The notes under the pieces were generated by a model. It did no database searches and was not told the DNA's origin. It worked only from the letters and a program-made list of their open reading frames with translations. Position numbers and translations under genes: made by a program. Positions 27,483 through 35,502 of a DNA stretch of 64,000 nt are shown here, piece after piece. Origin of the DNA: Sodalis praecaptivus (GTDB taxonomy: Bacteria > Pseudomonadota > Gammaproteobacteria > Enterobacterales > Enterobacteriaceae); assembly GCF_000517425.1 (NCBI RefSeq), contig NZ_CP006569.1, positions 2,232,001-2,296,000 of the forward strand, in the 5' to 3' direction. Numbering within the stretch: the first letter of the stretch is position 1; the number at the start of each line of letters is the position of its first letter.

Positions 27483-27553
27483 CGCCCTGCTCGCCTGTAG
27501 CGCACTTTTCCGCACCTAAGTTACCGGTGCCGATGTTAAAGAGGCTCGTTGCC

Positions 27554-29338
27554 TTAACAGGTGGATGCTACCTCGCACAATTTCTTCAGCGTGGATTGAT
27601 TCAATAATGGCGAGGAAGCATTCACGTCTTTTGCAGAGGGCGAACCGAAGACAAGTCTATCCTGCAACAAAAGATGGGTATCGGAAAGGGTCATCCTTTC
27701 TTTTTCGACGCCATGTTTATTAAACAGTATATTGACGTTAACCGTGGAGGAGAGATGACTTTGCTGCGCGAGCGAGGGAGATAAGGTTTCGACGGCATCG
27801 CCAAATTCCGCTACAGGCCATTTTAAGCCAACAGCAATATCCACACCCTGACGTTTGCTTACCTCAAAATTGACTTCGGGCTTCCCGACCCTCATCCACA
27901 TATTATCCACGCAGATCAGATTGGGCGGTTGGTGCTCAAACTGGTTAAATACTTGCTCTTGAACGCGGGCGCTGATGCTTTCAGGGATCAAATAGCGGCT
28001 CAATGCCAGCAGGCTCATCGGGTTGTTGTCCACCATTTGTGATAATTGCTCTAATTGTCGCTGTTTCAAAGGCGACAAACCTGTCTGACCCATCCAGCTG
28101 TTCTTTGCCTGGGCGATGAATTGACTACCCATATCGGAAAGCCAGCGGCCATAGCTTAGGTGGCTATTATCAATTTTAAGATTGATGCCTTTGTCCAACG
28201 ATTTAATAAACTCACCGTCCGCCACTAAGGCATTGACCTCTTGGGGGTGGTGTACCGGCACCCGAAATTGCGTTTCGATAAAGGTTTGCATTTGCGCCGA
28301 TGGCGGATGCGCGCTGGTATGCTGAACCGACACCGCCTCGATGTCTCCGGACCAGTTCTGCGCCACTTTAATTTCCGGCGTGGGCAGTCGGGTTAATAAG
28401 GTTCTGATAGTTGCGGCTTCCTGGTGTAACGTCTGGCGAATGTCCTTGGGTAATGCATCGATGTTTTGGTTGACGATAGCTGACTGGCCTGTGGCGTGGC
28501 CCATCATAACGACCCTGGCAAAATTTTTGGTGGAAATGTCTACCGGCACCGCCAAATCACTCGGCCAACATTCGGTAAAGACCGTGGACAGTTCTTGTTC
28601 GTTATAAGGTAATTGTAAATATTGCTGAATAGTGTCAAGGTGCTGGCAAACCGAGGTTACCATGCTGGGAACCTGGGTCGCTAGATATTCAATGGTCCGT
28701 AATCCCGTTGGCGGCGGCGGTAATTGACTTGGGTCGGGCGCTAAGGCTTCGTACAATTTCCAGGCGGCCATATCATGCAGCCGGGTGCCTTCACGGTATT
28801 CAGGCCGATCCACTATCGCGCGTTTTAACGCTGACATAAACGTGGCGGAGATCATTTTGCCACCGAAGCATCCGGAGAATACATTTTCCAGCGCTAATCG
28901 CAGGACATTTTCCCCACCCTCATATTTCGTTAATGCGCCAAGCACGCGTTCAACGCCATGATCTTGGATTAAGGCGGGCCCAATATATTGCGTAATACCC
29001 GCTGCGATTTTACGCGCCAATTCACCCTGCCCCTTCGATTGCAAAATCACATCGACCAAGGGGGCCAAACCTTTTTCAACCTGTGCGCGGGTATTATCAA
29101 AAAGCGCTGACCTTCCCTGATTGACTATCTCAGCGCTACGTTTGCCCAAACTTTGATTGGTGACGACGTAATGCTGCGCCAGTGAGACCGTATCGGAAAT
29201 TATGCGCTTAGCCAGCTTGTCGCGCGTGATTGCTCCCTGGCTGATGTGTTTGGCCAGTGCATTAAATTTATTATTACTGTCTATACATTTGTAGGTTAAG
29301 ACTCGGAGTCCGAATTTAGCAATGGCGGCATTATTCAT
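27554..29338 (-). CDS. Candidate type III secreted effector, 594 residues
   Basis: I recognise no catalytic family in this protein. Its start overlaps the stop of the chaperone gene in an ATGA (29335-29338), the arrangement typical of a type III effector translated together with its own chaperone. The N terminus (MNNAAIAKFGLRVLTYK) has no Sec signal and is Asn/Ala-rich at first, compatible with a type III signal. There is a proline patch (PSQLPPPPTG) near residue 205. No membrane helix or repeats are obvious. The protein is mostly helical in appearance up to about 320. Whether the window's organism has a matching secretion machine cannot be seen here. Effector status is inferred from the coupling and chaperone type. 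Confidence 0.65.
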   Translation of the reverse strand: MNNAAIAKFGLRVLTYKCIDSNNKFNALAKHISQGAITRDKLAKRIISDTVSLAQHYVVTNQSLGKRSAEIVNQGRSALFDNTRAQVEKGLAPLVDVILQSKGQGELARKIAAGITQYIGPALIQDHGVERVLGALTKYEGGENVLRLALENVFSGCFGGKMISATFMSALKRAIVDRPEYREGTRLHDMAAWKLYEALAPDPSQLPPPPTGLRTIEYLATQVPSMVTSVCQHLDTIQQYLQLPYNEQELSTVFTECWPSDLAVPVDISTKNFARVVMMGHATGQSAIVNQNIDALPKDIRQTLHQEAATIRTLLTRLPTPEIKVAQNWSGDIEAVSVQHTSAHPPSAQMQTFIETQFRVPVHHPQEVNALVADGEFIKSLDKGINLKIDNSHLSYGRWLSDMGSQFIAQAKNSWMGQTGLSPLKQRQLEQLSQMVDNNPMSLLALSRYLIPESISARVQEQVFNQFEHQPPNLICVDNMWMRVGKPEVNFEVSKRQGVDIAVGLKWPVAEFGDAVETLSPSLAQQSHLSSTVNVNILFNKHGVEKERMTLSDTHLLLQDRLVFGSPSAKDVNASSPLLNQSTLKKLCEVASTC

Positions 29339-29790
29339 GGGGTCAAGGTCCGTTTGAAACGTTGACCTGCGGTAGCGTCTAGTGACGTTGCCTGCGTAGC
29401 CTGACCGATATGAGGTAAATTTTCTTTCCAGTACTGCACTTGGTCAATCAGGATTTCGATGCGCCCTAGGGCAGCATCGGCTGATAATGTCGTTAAGTCT
29501 ATCAAGCAAAACAGAATGACGCGCTGGCCTCCTGCGTCGTAGCCAAACCAGCAGCGATTAGTGGCGATACCAAATAAATGGATTTGCATGAGTGAGGCAA
29601 AAAAGTCATCAGTCAGCGTCTGCGTCGTCTGCATCACCGGAGAAAAGAGGTATACATGACTCTCATGATTTTCCAGGGTGATGTCGATATGATCATCATA
29701 ACGGATGGTGCAACCGCCGCTCTCTATAGCGGCATTAATATCCAAATGCGCATCAGCATTCAGTGATTGTAGGAGTTCAGCAAAAGTCAT
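29335..29790 (-). CDS. CesT/Tir-type type III secretion chaperone
   Basis: A 151-residue protein with the size and layout of class I (CesT/SicP/SycE-like) effector chaperones. An N-terminal helix (TFAELLQSLNAD) is followed by strands carrying CTIRYDDHIDITLE and HVYLFSPV. Then comes a helix ending FFASLMQIHLFGI, the strands TNRCWFGYDA and VILFCLIDL, and a last helix (LGRIEILIDQVQYWKENL). These chaperones are dimers that bind one effector's N-terminal region in the cytoplasm and hand it to the secretion machine. It overlaps the downstream 594-residue gene by four bases, so that protein is the likely client. A low-GC region with runs of AT lies upstream. No type III structural genes are in the window. 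Confidence 0.75.
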   Translation of the reverse strand: MTFAELLQSLNADAHLDINAAIESGGCTIRYDDHIDITLENHESHVYLFSPVMQTTQTLTDDFFASLMQIHLFGIATNRCWFGYDAGGQRVILFCLIDLTTLSADAALGRIEILIDQVQYWKENLPHIGQATQATSLDATAGQRFKRTLTP

Positions 29791-29992
29791 TGGTTTGTCT
29801 CTGGTTAGTCCGTGCGCTTCCCCCGTAAAAATGTAGTTTCAGCCGAGGGAAATTTATCATTTGATTAGCTATATATATAAGTAGTTAGCCGGATAATGAT
29901 ATCAAATTTCGACTTTGAATCGTTTGCCAGCATGAGGGCGCGCGCAACCTCAACCATGACCGCGTCGACAGCGGGATGGGTCCAGGACGATC

Positions 29993-30115
29993 TTAGCCCA
30001 GTCTGGCGATGACCTGCTCGCGATAGGCCTGTTTACCGTGATAGGTACCGGCCACCGGTGATGTTCCCATTGCGCTGGTTGGGCAGTTCGCGACGTTCAC
30101 CTTCACGATCAAGCT
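29993..30115 (-). pseudogene. Possible SnoaL/NTF2-like fragment
   Basis: On the minus strand a short frame reads NVANCPTSAMGTSPVAGTYH then GKQAYREQVIARLG and a stop. GTSPVAGTYHGKQA is the style of the SnoaL/NTF2-like fold in small cyclases and isomerases. No full gene surrounds it. The rest of 29791-30519 shows a 70-codon minus-strand frame (30167-30379) with no support. Probably a relic. Confidence 0.25.
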
Positions 30116-30519
30116 GGAGTGTCAACAGAGAGGACGTGACTGCCGTGCTATCCTCGACAAGGCAAATCAGCGGCAGTCCTGTGCATGCGCCAACCCACCC
30201 TGAATCGCCTTCTCGTGCTCAGGCTTTAACGTAAAGGCGGCAATCGTATCCACACTGTTTACCCCGTCGAGATCGGGGCCGCGATCTTTGCCCTTCACGT
30301 CCATCTCGGTTGCGCTTTGATAAGGCAGGCCCAATGCCTTTCTGGTGCAACAAGAGAAACAACTTTTCCTCTTACGCATCGCCTAAGCGCGGCTTGTTTT
30401 CCAAAAAAAATAGTAATATCAGTCAGTTAAGCGTCATTTCCGCATAAAGGTAAAATTTGGCACAGCTTTAGCTTTGCATATAGAGGAAATAATTCCTTCA
30501 TATGCAAATCGAGGCGAAT

Positions 30520-31860
30520 ATGGAAAACATAGTGGCGTCCACCGGCGAAGATGGGTTATTCAGCCGACAAATGAAACGCGTGCTTTACGCCAGCGTGATC
30601 GGCTCGGTGATTGAATGGTATGACTTTGTTATTTACGGCACGGCGGCGGCGCTGGTCTTTAACCACCTGTTTTTCCCGGCGGTGGATCCCGCCATCGGTG
30701 TCATATTGTCTCTAGGGACCTATGCGGTGGGCTATTTTTCGCGGCCGCTCGGCGGCGTGCTTTTTGGGCATTTTGGCGACAAGCTCGGTCGTAAGGCCAT
30801 GCTGACCCTCACGCTTGTCATAATGGGGTTGGGGACCTTTCTTATCGGTTGTTTGCCGACTTATCAGCAAATTGGTATTTGGGCTCCCTTGATGCTGATC
30901 GTCTTGCGTTTTGTGCAGGGGCTAGGTATCGGCGGCGAATGGGGAGGATCGGTTGCACTGGCGGTGGAGCATGCGCCGACCGGCAGCCGTGGTTTTATCG
31001 GCAGTCTCATTCAATTGGGTTATCCGCTGGGCGTATTGCTTTCCACCGGGGCTTTTGCCTGGGTATCGCTGCTGCCGCAGGAAAGCTTTATGACCTGGGG
31101 TTGGCGAGTGCCTTTTCTCATTAGCATCGTGCTGGTGGTGGTAGGCGTGTTGATTCGGTTTTATGTGCAGGAAAGTCCGTTGTTCCAACTGGCGCAACAG
31201 GCCGAGAAACCCCCTTCCATTCCCTTTATGAGCGTCCTGAAGCACCATAGAAAGACCTTTTTTACCGCAATAGGCCTAAAGCTATCCGAAATCGCCTGGG
31301 TGGTAACCATCACGGTATTCGGCGTCAGCTACGTCACGCAGCATCTCGACCTACCCAAATCCGTCATACTTAACGGCCTGCTTTGGGCCGCTGCGCTGGA
31401 GTTATTGACCCTTCCTCTGGCGGGTTATCTTTCCGATCGCTATGGCCGCAGACCGCTGTTTTTCACCGGTTGCGCGTTTACCCTGCTGGCGGCCTTTCCG
31501 CTTTTCATGTTGCTTGAAACGCGGGATCCCACCCTTATCGCCTTCACCGTCGCCATCGCCATCAGTTTGGGACAAGGCATTATGTTCGGCCCAGAGGCCG
31601 CATGGATGTGTGAACTGTTTCCCACGCATCTGCGCTATACCGGGGCGTCGATGGGGATGCAAATCGGTGGCGCCCTCGGGGGCGGCGTGGTGCCGGTTGC
31701 CGCGGCTTCGCTTCTGGTGTGGGCGGATGGCTCGACCTGGGCGGTGTCGGTTATGTTAATGGTCATTGCCCTGGTGACAATGTGGGCGACCTATCACGCC
31801 AAAGAAACGGCAATGTGCGATCTCAGTCAGGAGAATAAAGATGTCCATCGTGACCACTAA
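30520..31860 (+). CDS. MFS transporter, metabolite:H+ symporter type
   Basis: A 446-residue twelve-segment inner-membrane symporter of the metabolite:H+ symporter (ShiA/ProP/KgtP-like) branch. Characteristic motifs are SVIEWYDFVIYGTAAAL in the first segment, PLGGVLFGHFGDKLGRK between segments 2 and 3, RFVQGLGIGGEWGG, and PTHLRYTGASMGMQIGGALGGG. The substrate is probably an organic acid or aromatic acid. The start at 30520 has GAGG five bases upstream; an in-frame ATG at 30502 has a poorly placed site. The MOSC gene begins inside its last 20 bases, so it heads a three-gene operon with the MOSC protein and reductase. Confidence 0.87.
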   Translation: MENIVASTGEDGLFSRQMKRVLYASVIGSVIEWYDFVIYGTAAALVFNHLFFPAVDPAIGVILSLGTYAVGYFSRPLGGVLFGHFGDKLGRKAMLTLTLVIMGLGTFLIGCLPTYQQIGIWAPLMLIVLRFVQGLGIGGEWGGSVALAVEHAPTGSRGFIGSLIQLGYPLGVLLSTGAFAWVSLLPQESFMTWGWRVPFLISIVLVVVGVLIRFYVQESPLFQLAQQAEKPPSIPFMSVLKHHRKTFFTAIGLKLSEIAWVVTITVFGVSYVTQHLDLPKSVILNGLLWAAALELLTLPLAGYLSDRYGRRPLFFTGCAFTLLAAFPLFMLLETRDPTLIAFTVAIAISLGQGIMFGPEAAWMCELFPTHLRYTGASMGMQIGGALGGGVVPVAAASLLVWADGSTWAVSVMLMVIALVTMWATYHAKETAMCDLSQENKDVHRDH

Positions 31861-32353
31861 GCGCGTAAGCGCGCCGCTGGATTTCACCGGCAAAGTCGAA
31901 TTCTTGCATCTGTGTCCGCGCGCTTTTTTGCCGATGCGCTCGGTGGCGTCACTGACGCTTTTGCCGGGACAAGGTATCGACGGCGATCGTTACTGCCTGA
32001 GCGGTGGATTTTATTCCCACAAACCCGAAGAGGGGCGCCAGGTCACGCTGTTTGAGATTGAAACGCTGGAAGCGTTAAAGCGCGATCACCAGATTGATCT
32101 TGGTCCAGAAGAACATCGTCGGAACATTACCGTCCGAGGCGTCCCGTTGAACCATTTGGTCGGCCGCCGCTTTTGGGTGGGCGATACCCTGTTGGAGGCG
32201 ACGCGGCTATCAACCCCGTGTAAACATCTGGAAGAGATCACGGGTAAACCGGTGTTCGACCCGTTGATAAACCGCTCCGGATTGAATTGCAAAATCGTCC
32301 GGGGCGGAAAAGTTTATGTGAACGACCTTATTCGTCCCTATCAGGCTGATTGA
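31841..32353 (+). CDS. MOSC domain protein
   Basis: A 170-residue protein made almost entirely of a MOSC domain, the sulfur-carrier and molybdenum-cofactor-associated fold found in YiiM, YcbX and mARC-type proteins, which reduce N-hydroxylated compounds. Seen are PGQGIDGDRYCL, GRQVTLFEIETL, RRNITVRGVPLNHL, VGDTLLEATRLSTPCKHLE (with the conserved Cys) and NRSGLNCKIVRGG. It starts inside the transporter gene's 3' end, and its stop directly abuts the reductase ATG (TGAATG), so translation is coupled. Together with the reductase it probably forms a two-part oxidoreductase, a split version of fused MOSC-ferredoxin reductase proteins. The substrate is unknown. Confidence 0.87.
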   Translation: MSIVTTKRVSAPLDFTGKVEFLHLCPRAFLPMRSVASLTLLPGQGIDGDRYCLSGGFYSHKPEEGRQVTLFEIETLEALKRDHQIDLGPEEHRRNITVRGVPLNHLVGRRFWVGDTLLEATRLSTPCKHLEEITGKPVFDPLINRSGLNCKIVRGGKVYVNDLIRPYQAD

Positions 32354-33304
32354 ATGAAAGCGATTACTACTGTCACAACCGTGATTACCCGGCTGGAGAC
32401 GGCTGGAGACGAGGTGTTGCTCATTACGCTTGCCGATCCGGACCGCTGGGAGCTGCCTTTTTTTGCAGCGGGCGCGCATATCGATTTGTATCTTGAAAAT
32501 GGCCTACGCCGGGCGTATTCCCTGTGCGGCGATCCCCACGATCGCTATCAATATCAGGTCGCGGTAAAGCTGGCGAAAGAAGGCCGTGGCGGGTCGAGGT
32601 GGATTCACACCCATTTCCAACCGGGAAAATCTGTCGGGGTATCGTTACCGCGCGCGACCATGACGCTGCAACAAGGCATGGCAAAACATGTGCTGATCGC
32701 CGGCGGTATCGGCATTACGCCGATGCTTTCATTAGTTTACGTCCTGGAAAAACAGCGGCAGGATTACGAGCTGCACTACTTCTATCGCGGCGCGGCGCCC
32801 TTATTAAAACAGGTAAAACAGGCGATACGCGGCGGCAGTCTCTACCTGTACCCCGGCGATAGCGTAGCGCAGAAGAAAAAGCGACTGGCGGATATTGTGC
32901 CGCCCTGGCGGGCGGACTATTGCCTGTACTGTTGTGGGCCAGAACCGATGATGGCGGCCTTCAATTCCTTGGCGCCGACGTGGCAACCCCATCAACGCCA
33001 GCAGGAGCATTTTACCGGGCTGGCCGTCGATGAGGCTCTCTTACCGCCCTATACGATTGAGCTGCGCCGCTCGGGCAAAACCATCCCCGTGCGAAGCGGC
33101 CAAACGCCGTTACAGGCCTTACTGGAAGCCGACGTTTATGTTGATCACGCTTGCGAGGGCGGTATTTGCGGCGCATGCAGCGTACCCTGGTGTGACGGCG
33201 AGCCGATACATCGCGATAAGGTGCTCAGTCCGGATGAGCGCAAACGGCGCGTGATTCTGTGCGTGGCGGGCTGTAGGAGTGAAAAACTTGTGCTCGATCT
33301 CTAA
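32354..33304 (+). CDS. PDR/VanB-type ferredoxin reductase (FMN, NADH, 2Fe-2S)
   Basis: A 316-residue iron-sulfur flavoprotein of the phthalate dioxygenase reductase/VanB family that passes electrons from NADH to a partner enzyme. The domains in order are a flavin barrel (RRAYSLCGDP), a nucleotide domain (HVLIAGGIGITPMLS, then YCCGPEPMM) and a C-terminal plant-type ferredoxin with cluster ligands in CEGGICGAC plus a later Cys (ILCVAGC). All four cluster Cys appear present. No oxygenase gene is nearby; the partner is probably the coupled MOSC protein. It is the third gene of the transporter-MOSC-reductase operon. An HTH/cupin regulator follows on the same strand. Confidence 0.88.
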   Translation: MKAITTVTTVITRLETAGDEVLLITLADPDRWELPFFAAGAHIDLYLENGLRRAYSLCGDPHDRYQYQVAVKLAKEGRGGSRWIHTHFQPGKSVGVSLPRATMTLQQGMAKHVLIAGGIGITPMLSLVYVLEKQRQDYELHYFYRGAAPLLKQVKQAIRGGSLYLYPGDSVAQKKKRLADIVPPWRADYCLYCCGPEPMMAAFNSLAPTWQPHQRQQEHFTGLAVDEALLPPYTIELRRSGKTIPVRSGQTPLQALLEADVYVDHACEGGICGACSVPWCDGEPIHRDKVLSPDERKRRVILCVAGCRSEKLVLDL

Positions 33305-33407
33305 CCCGCTCGGTATTTCCTTCGCCTGCCGTGCGCGTTCCGGCTATAATCGCTGGTCTTACACACTTGACGAGCTTGGAAAAGCTCAGACTTCGTGCAG
33401 AGATGTT

Positions 33408-33986
33408 ATGACCAGCGGTTCCGAAGAGATCACCCGAAAAACACTTTCTCGCCAGCTTAAAGCGCGGCGCAAAGAACTTAATTACTCCCTTCAAACCTTA
33501 GCGGAACTTTCCGGCGTCAGCGTTTCCATGATATCCCGCACCGAACGGGGCGAAGTCACCCCCTCCACTTCTGTGCTTTCCCGCCTGGTCAACGCGCTGG
33601 ATCTTAGTTTCGCTGGACTGATGAGCTCTCAGATGTCCGATGATATCGTCGTCATCCGATCGGGAACGCAGCCCGTGCTCGAAGACAAGCACAATCGCTT
33701 CACCCGTACCTGCCTCTCTCCTATTCTACCGGGGCGCGGCATTGATGTGGTCAAGGTAAATCTGGGCGCGTTCTCGGGATCCGGTGAGCTGGTAGGGCAT
33801 ACTCAGCCGGTCAAAGAGTACATCTATATTCTGGCGGGCTGCGTAGATGTCACCGTGGGCGAAGCCGTAAGCAGGCTGAATGCAGGCGATTCCATGTTTT
33901 ATACCGCTAAAGTGCGTCACGGTTTTTATAATCCGGCGCAGGACGACTGTGAGTTTTTGCTGGTGATTGACGGCAAGCAAAACTAA
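33408..33986 (+). CDS. XRE-cupin regulator
   Basis: A 192-residue regulator. A Cro/C1-type helix-turn-helix lies at about residues 12-66 (LKARRKELNYSLQTLAELSG, then VSMISRTERGEVTPSTSVLSRL). A C-terminal cupin sensing domain lies at about 110-190 (GHTQPVKEYIYILAG, then SMFYTAKVRHGFYNP). The frame is open to 33279; the ATG at 33408 is preferred because it fits the family N terminus and has AGAG upstream. It lies 103 bases after the reductase gene on the same strand and probably regulates the transporter-MOSC-reductase operon, with a small ligand bound in the cupin pocket. Confidence 0.85.
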   Translation: MTSGSEEITRKTLSRQLKARRKELNYSLQTLAELSGVSVSMISRTERGEVTPSTSVLSRLVNALDLSFAGLMSSQMSDDIVVIRSGTQPVLEDKHNRFTRTCLSPILPGRGIDVVKVNLGAFSGSGELVGHTQPVKEYIYILAGCVDVTVGEAVSRLNAGDSMFYTAKVRHGFYNPAQDDCEFLLVIDGKQN

Positions 33987-34324
33987 ACCCCCGTGCCTCC
34001 TGGCGGCGCTGCCGTGCAGGGGCGACGCCCTGTGCCCGCTAAAGCCGTAATGATCTAAAATTGCGTGCTGCCGCTTAAATCAACGGTGACGGTGTAAGTA
34101 TTGCGACTTTTCATTCCGGTACCGGTTAACTCTGTCTGATCTGTGTCGTTAAAGCTCTATTTTAAATAAAACTTAAGCATTAATAATTGAAGTATTCAAA
34201 TGTTATATTATTGGCGGGACTTTAGTGGGTGGCATCGTTTCATCTTGATCAACGCGTTATGTTGCATACCTTCTCTTCATTATCTATTATGCGCCTTCTT
34301 AGAAAAGTTCTGGGAGGGATTATT

Positions 34325-35005
34325 ATGACATTATACTCCACTCATCACGTTCTGTGCTGTGCCTTTGCTGCGCCAATAAGGCAAACACCCCCTTTGCCTG
34401 ACAAAATTAAAGCGCAAATTGACACGCTTACCCGTAATAAACATGTTCTGGTGTTCTGCGGTTTTTCCGGCCTGGGCTATAATGATGAGGTCGCATTAAT
34501 TGAAACGATCCATACGACATTGACCGCTGCGATTAATTGTCATGGCAGCGAGAATATCTGCGTCGCCGCCGGTGCGACCCATGAAGGTATTGGCATAGTC
34601 TATGAGCTCGCTAAAGAAAAAGGTATCAAAACGATTGGCCTGGTCTCGGAGCAGGCGCGAGGAAGCGCGTTACTCTCAGCAGCGTGTGATGAATGCCTGT
34701 TCATTCCTGACCCGACGGCATCCTGGGACGTGCGAGACCCTGAAGGTAACTCCTATATGGTCTATTTGGCTACCGATAACAAAGGCATAAACAAAACCGG
34801 CGAATTTTTGGTTTTTGGCGGCGGTTATATTACGCTTAATGAGCTTAAAGAGGCGGAAGGCTTAGGCCTCAACATCACCGTTTATGCTGAATTTGAACCT
34901 TGTTCTCAACGTGCTGCGGCGCGATTGCAGGGCAACCCGCAACTGGATATCTCGCCCGTTCGCACCGCCTGGAAAGGCAAAAACGCCCCTAGTCCAATTT
35001 CATGA
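34325..35005 (+). CDS. SLOG/LOG-like Rossmann-fold protein
   Basis: A 226-residue protein that looks like a nucleotide-binding SLOG-type fold. A first strand reads VLVFCGFSGLGYNDEVALIE, then comes AAGATHEGIGIVYELAKEKGIKT, then a late GGGYITLNELKEAEG in the position of the LOG motif. It lacks the exact PGGxGTxxE motif of cytokinin-type LOG phosphoribohydrolases, so that activity is doubtful. The start is fixed by GGGAGGGATTATT before the ATG; the frame is open upstream without a site. The first 20 residues (MTLYSTHHVLCCAFAAPIRQ) are mildly hydrophobic but lack a convincing export pattern. It stands alone. The 35006-35502 interval after it has no supported gene. Confidence 0.6.
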   Translation: MTLYSTHHVLCCAFAAPIRQTPPLPDKIKAQIDTLTRNKHVLVFCGFSGLGYNDEVALIETIHTTLTAAINCHGSENICVAAGATHEGIGIVYELAKEKGIKTIGLVSEQARGSALLSAACDECLFIPDPTASWDVRDPEGNSYMVYLATDNKGINKTGEFLVFGGGYITLNELKEAEGLGLNITVYAEFEPCSQRAAARLQGNPQLDISPVRTAWKGKNAPSPIS

Positions 35006-35502
35006 CCCTATACAGCCCGCCAGGGTTTTCGCCTTGCCAGGAATACACTGTCCCCCCTTTTGCCTGGCAGGGCCAATGCTGGTTGTTACCGGCATCCATT
35101 GGCGCCGCCCTTCCCAGTCAACATGCACCGCTTGCCGCCGGCATGTCGCTGGCGGCGTCTTAACGCCTGCATCCATTGGGTAATGACGGGCCAGTCGAAT
35201 GGCCCTGGCGTCTCGCGCCACGCTGACACCTAAAGTCTGAAACACCCCATTCGGTACGCACAATTAGCTTCACAGCGCGGGACTACCCCATTCCCCCCCC
35301 CTTTTTTGAGTCAGGTTTATTAATTTACAACACAACACCAGTGCATGGATAAAGCTTAGGTTTTGAATAAAATACCTTTCACGTCAAATTAAGGTAAATT
35401 CTATTCATAACGGGGAAGGTGCTATGTTCAAAAGATAATCGCAGTGCATTGGGTAAAAGTGAGTGTCTCTTGATTCATTATAATTTTTGTAAGGTAACTA
35501 CT

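Noticed and set aside
30167..30379. 70-codon minus-strand frame with two Cys near the start
   Set aside because: No convincing ribosome-binding site and no family match; lies in a decayed interval.
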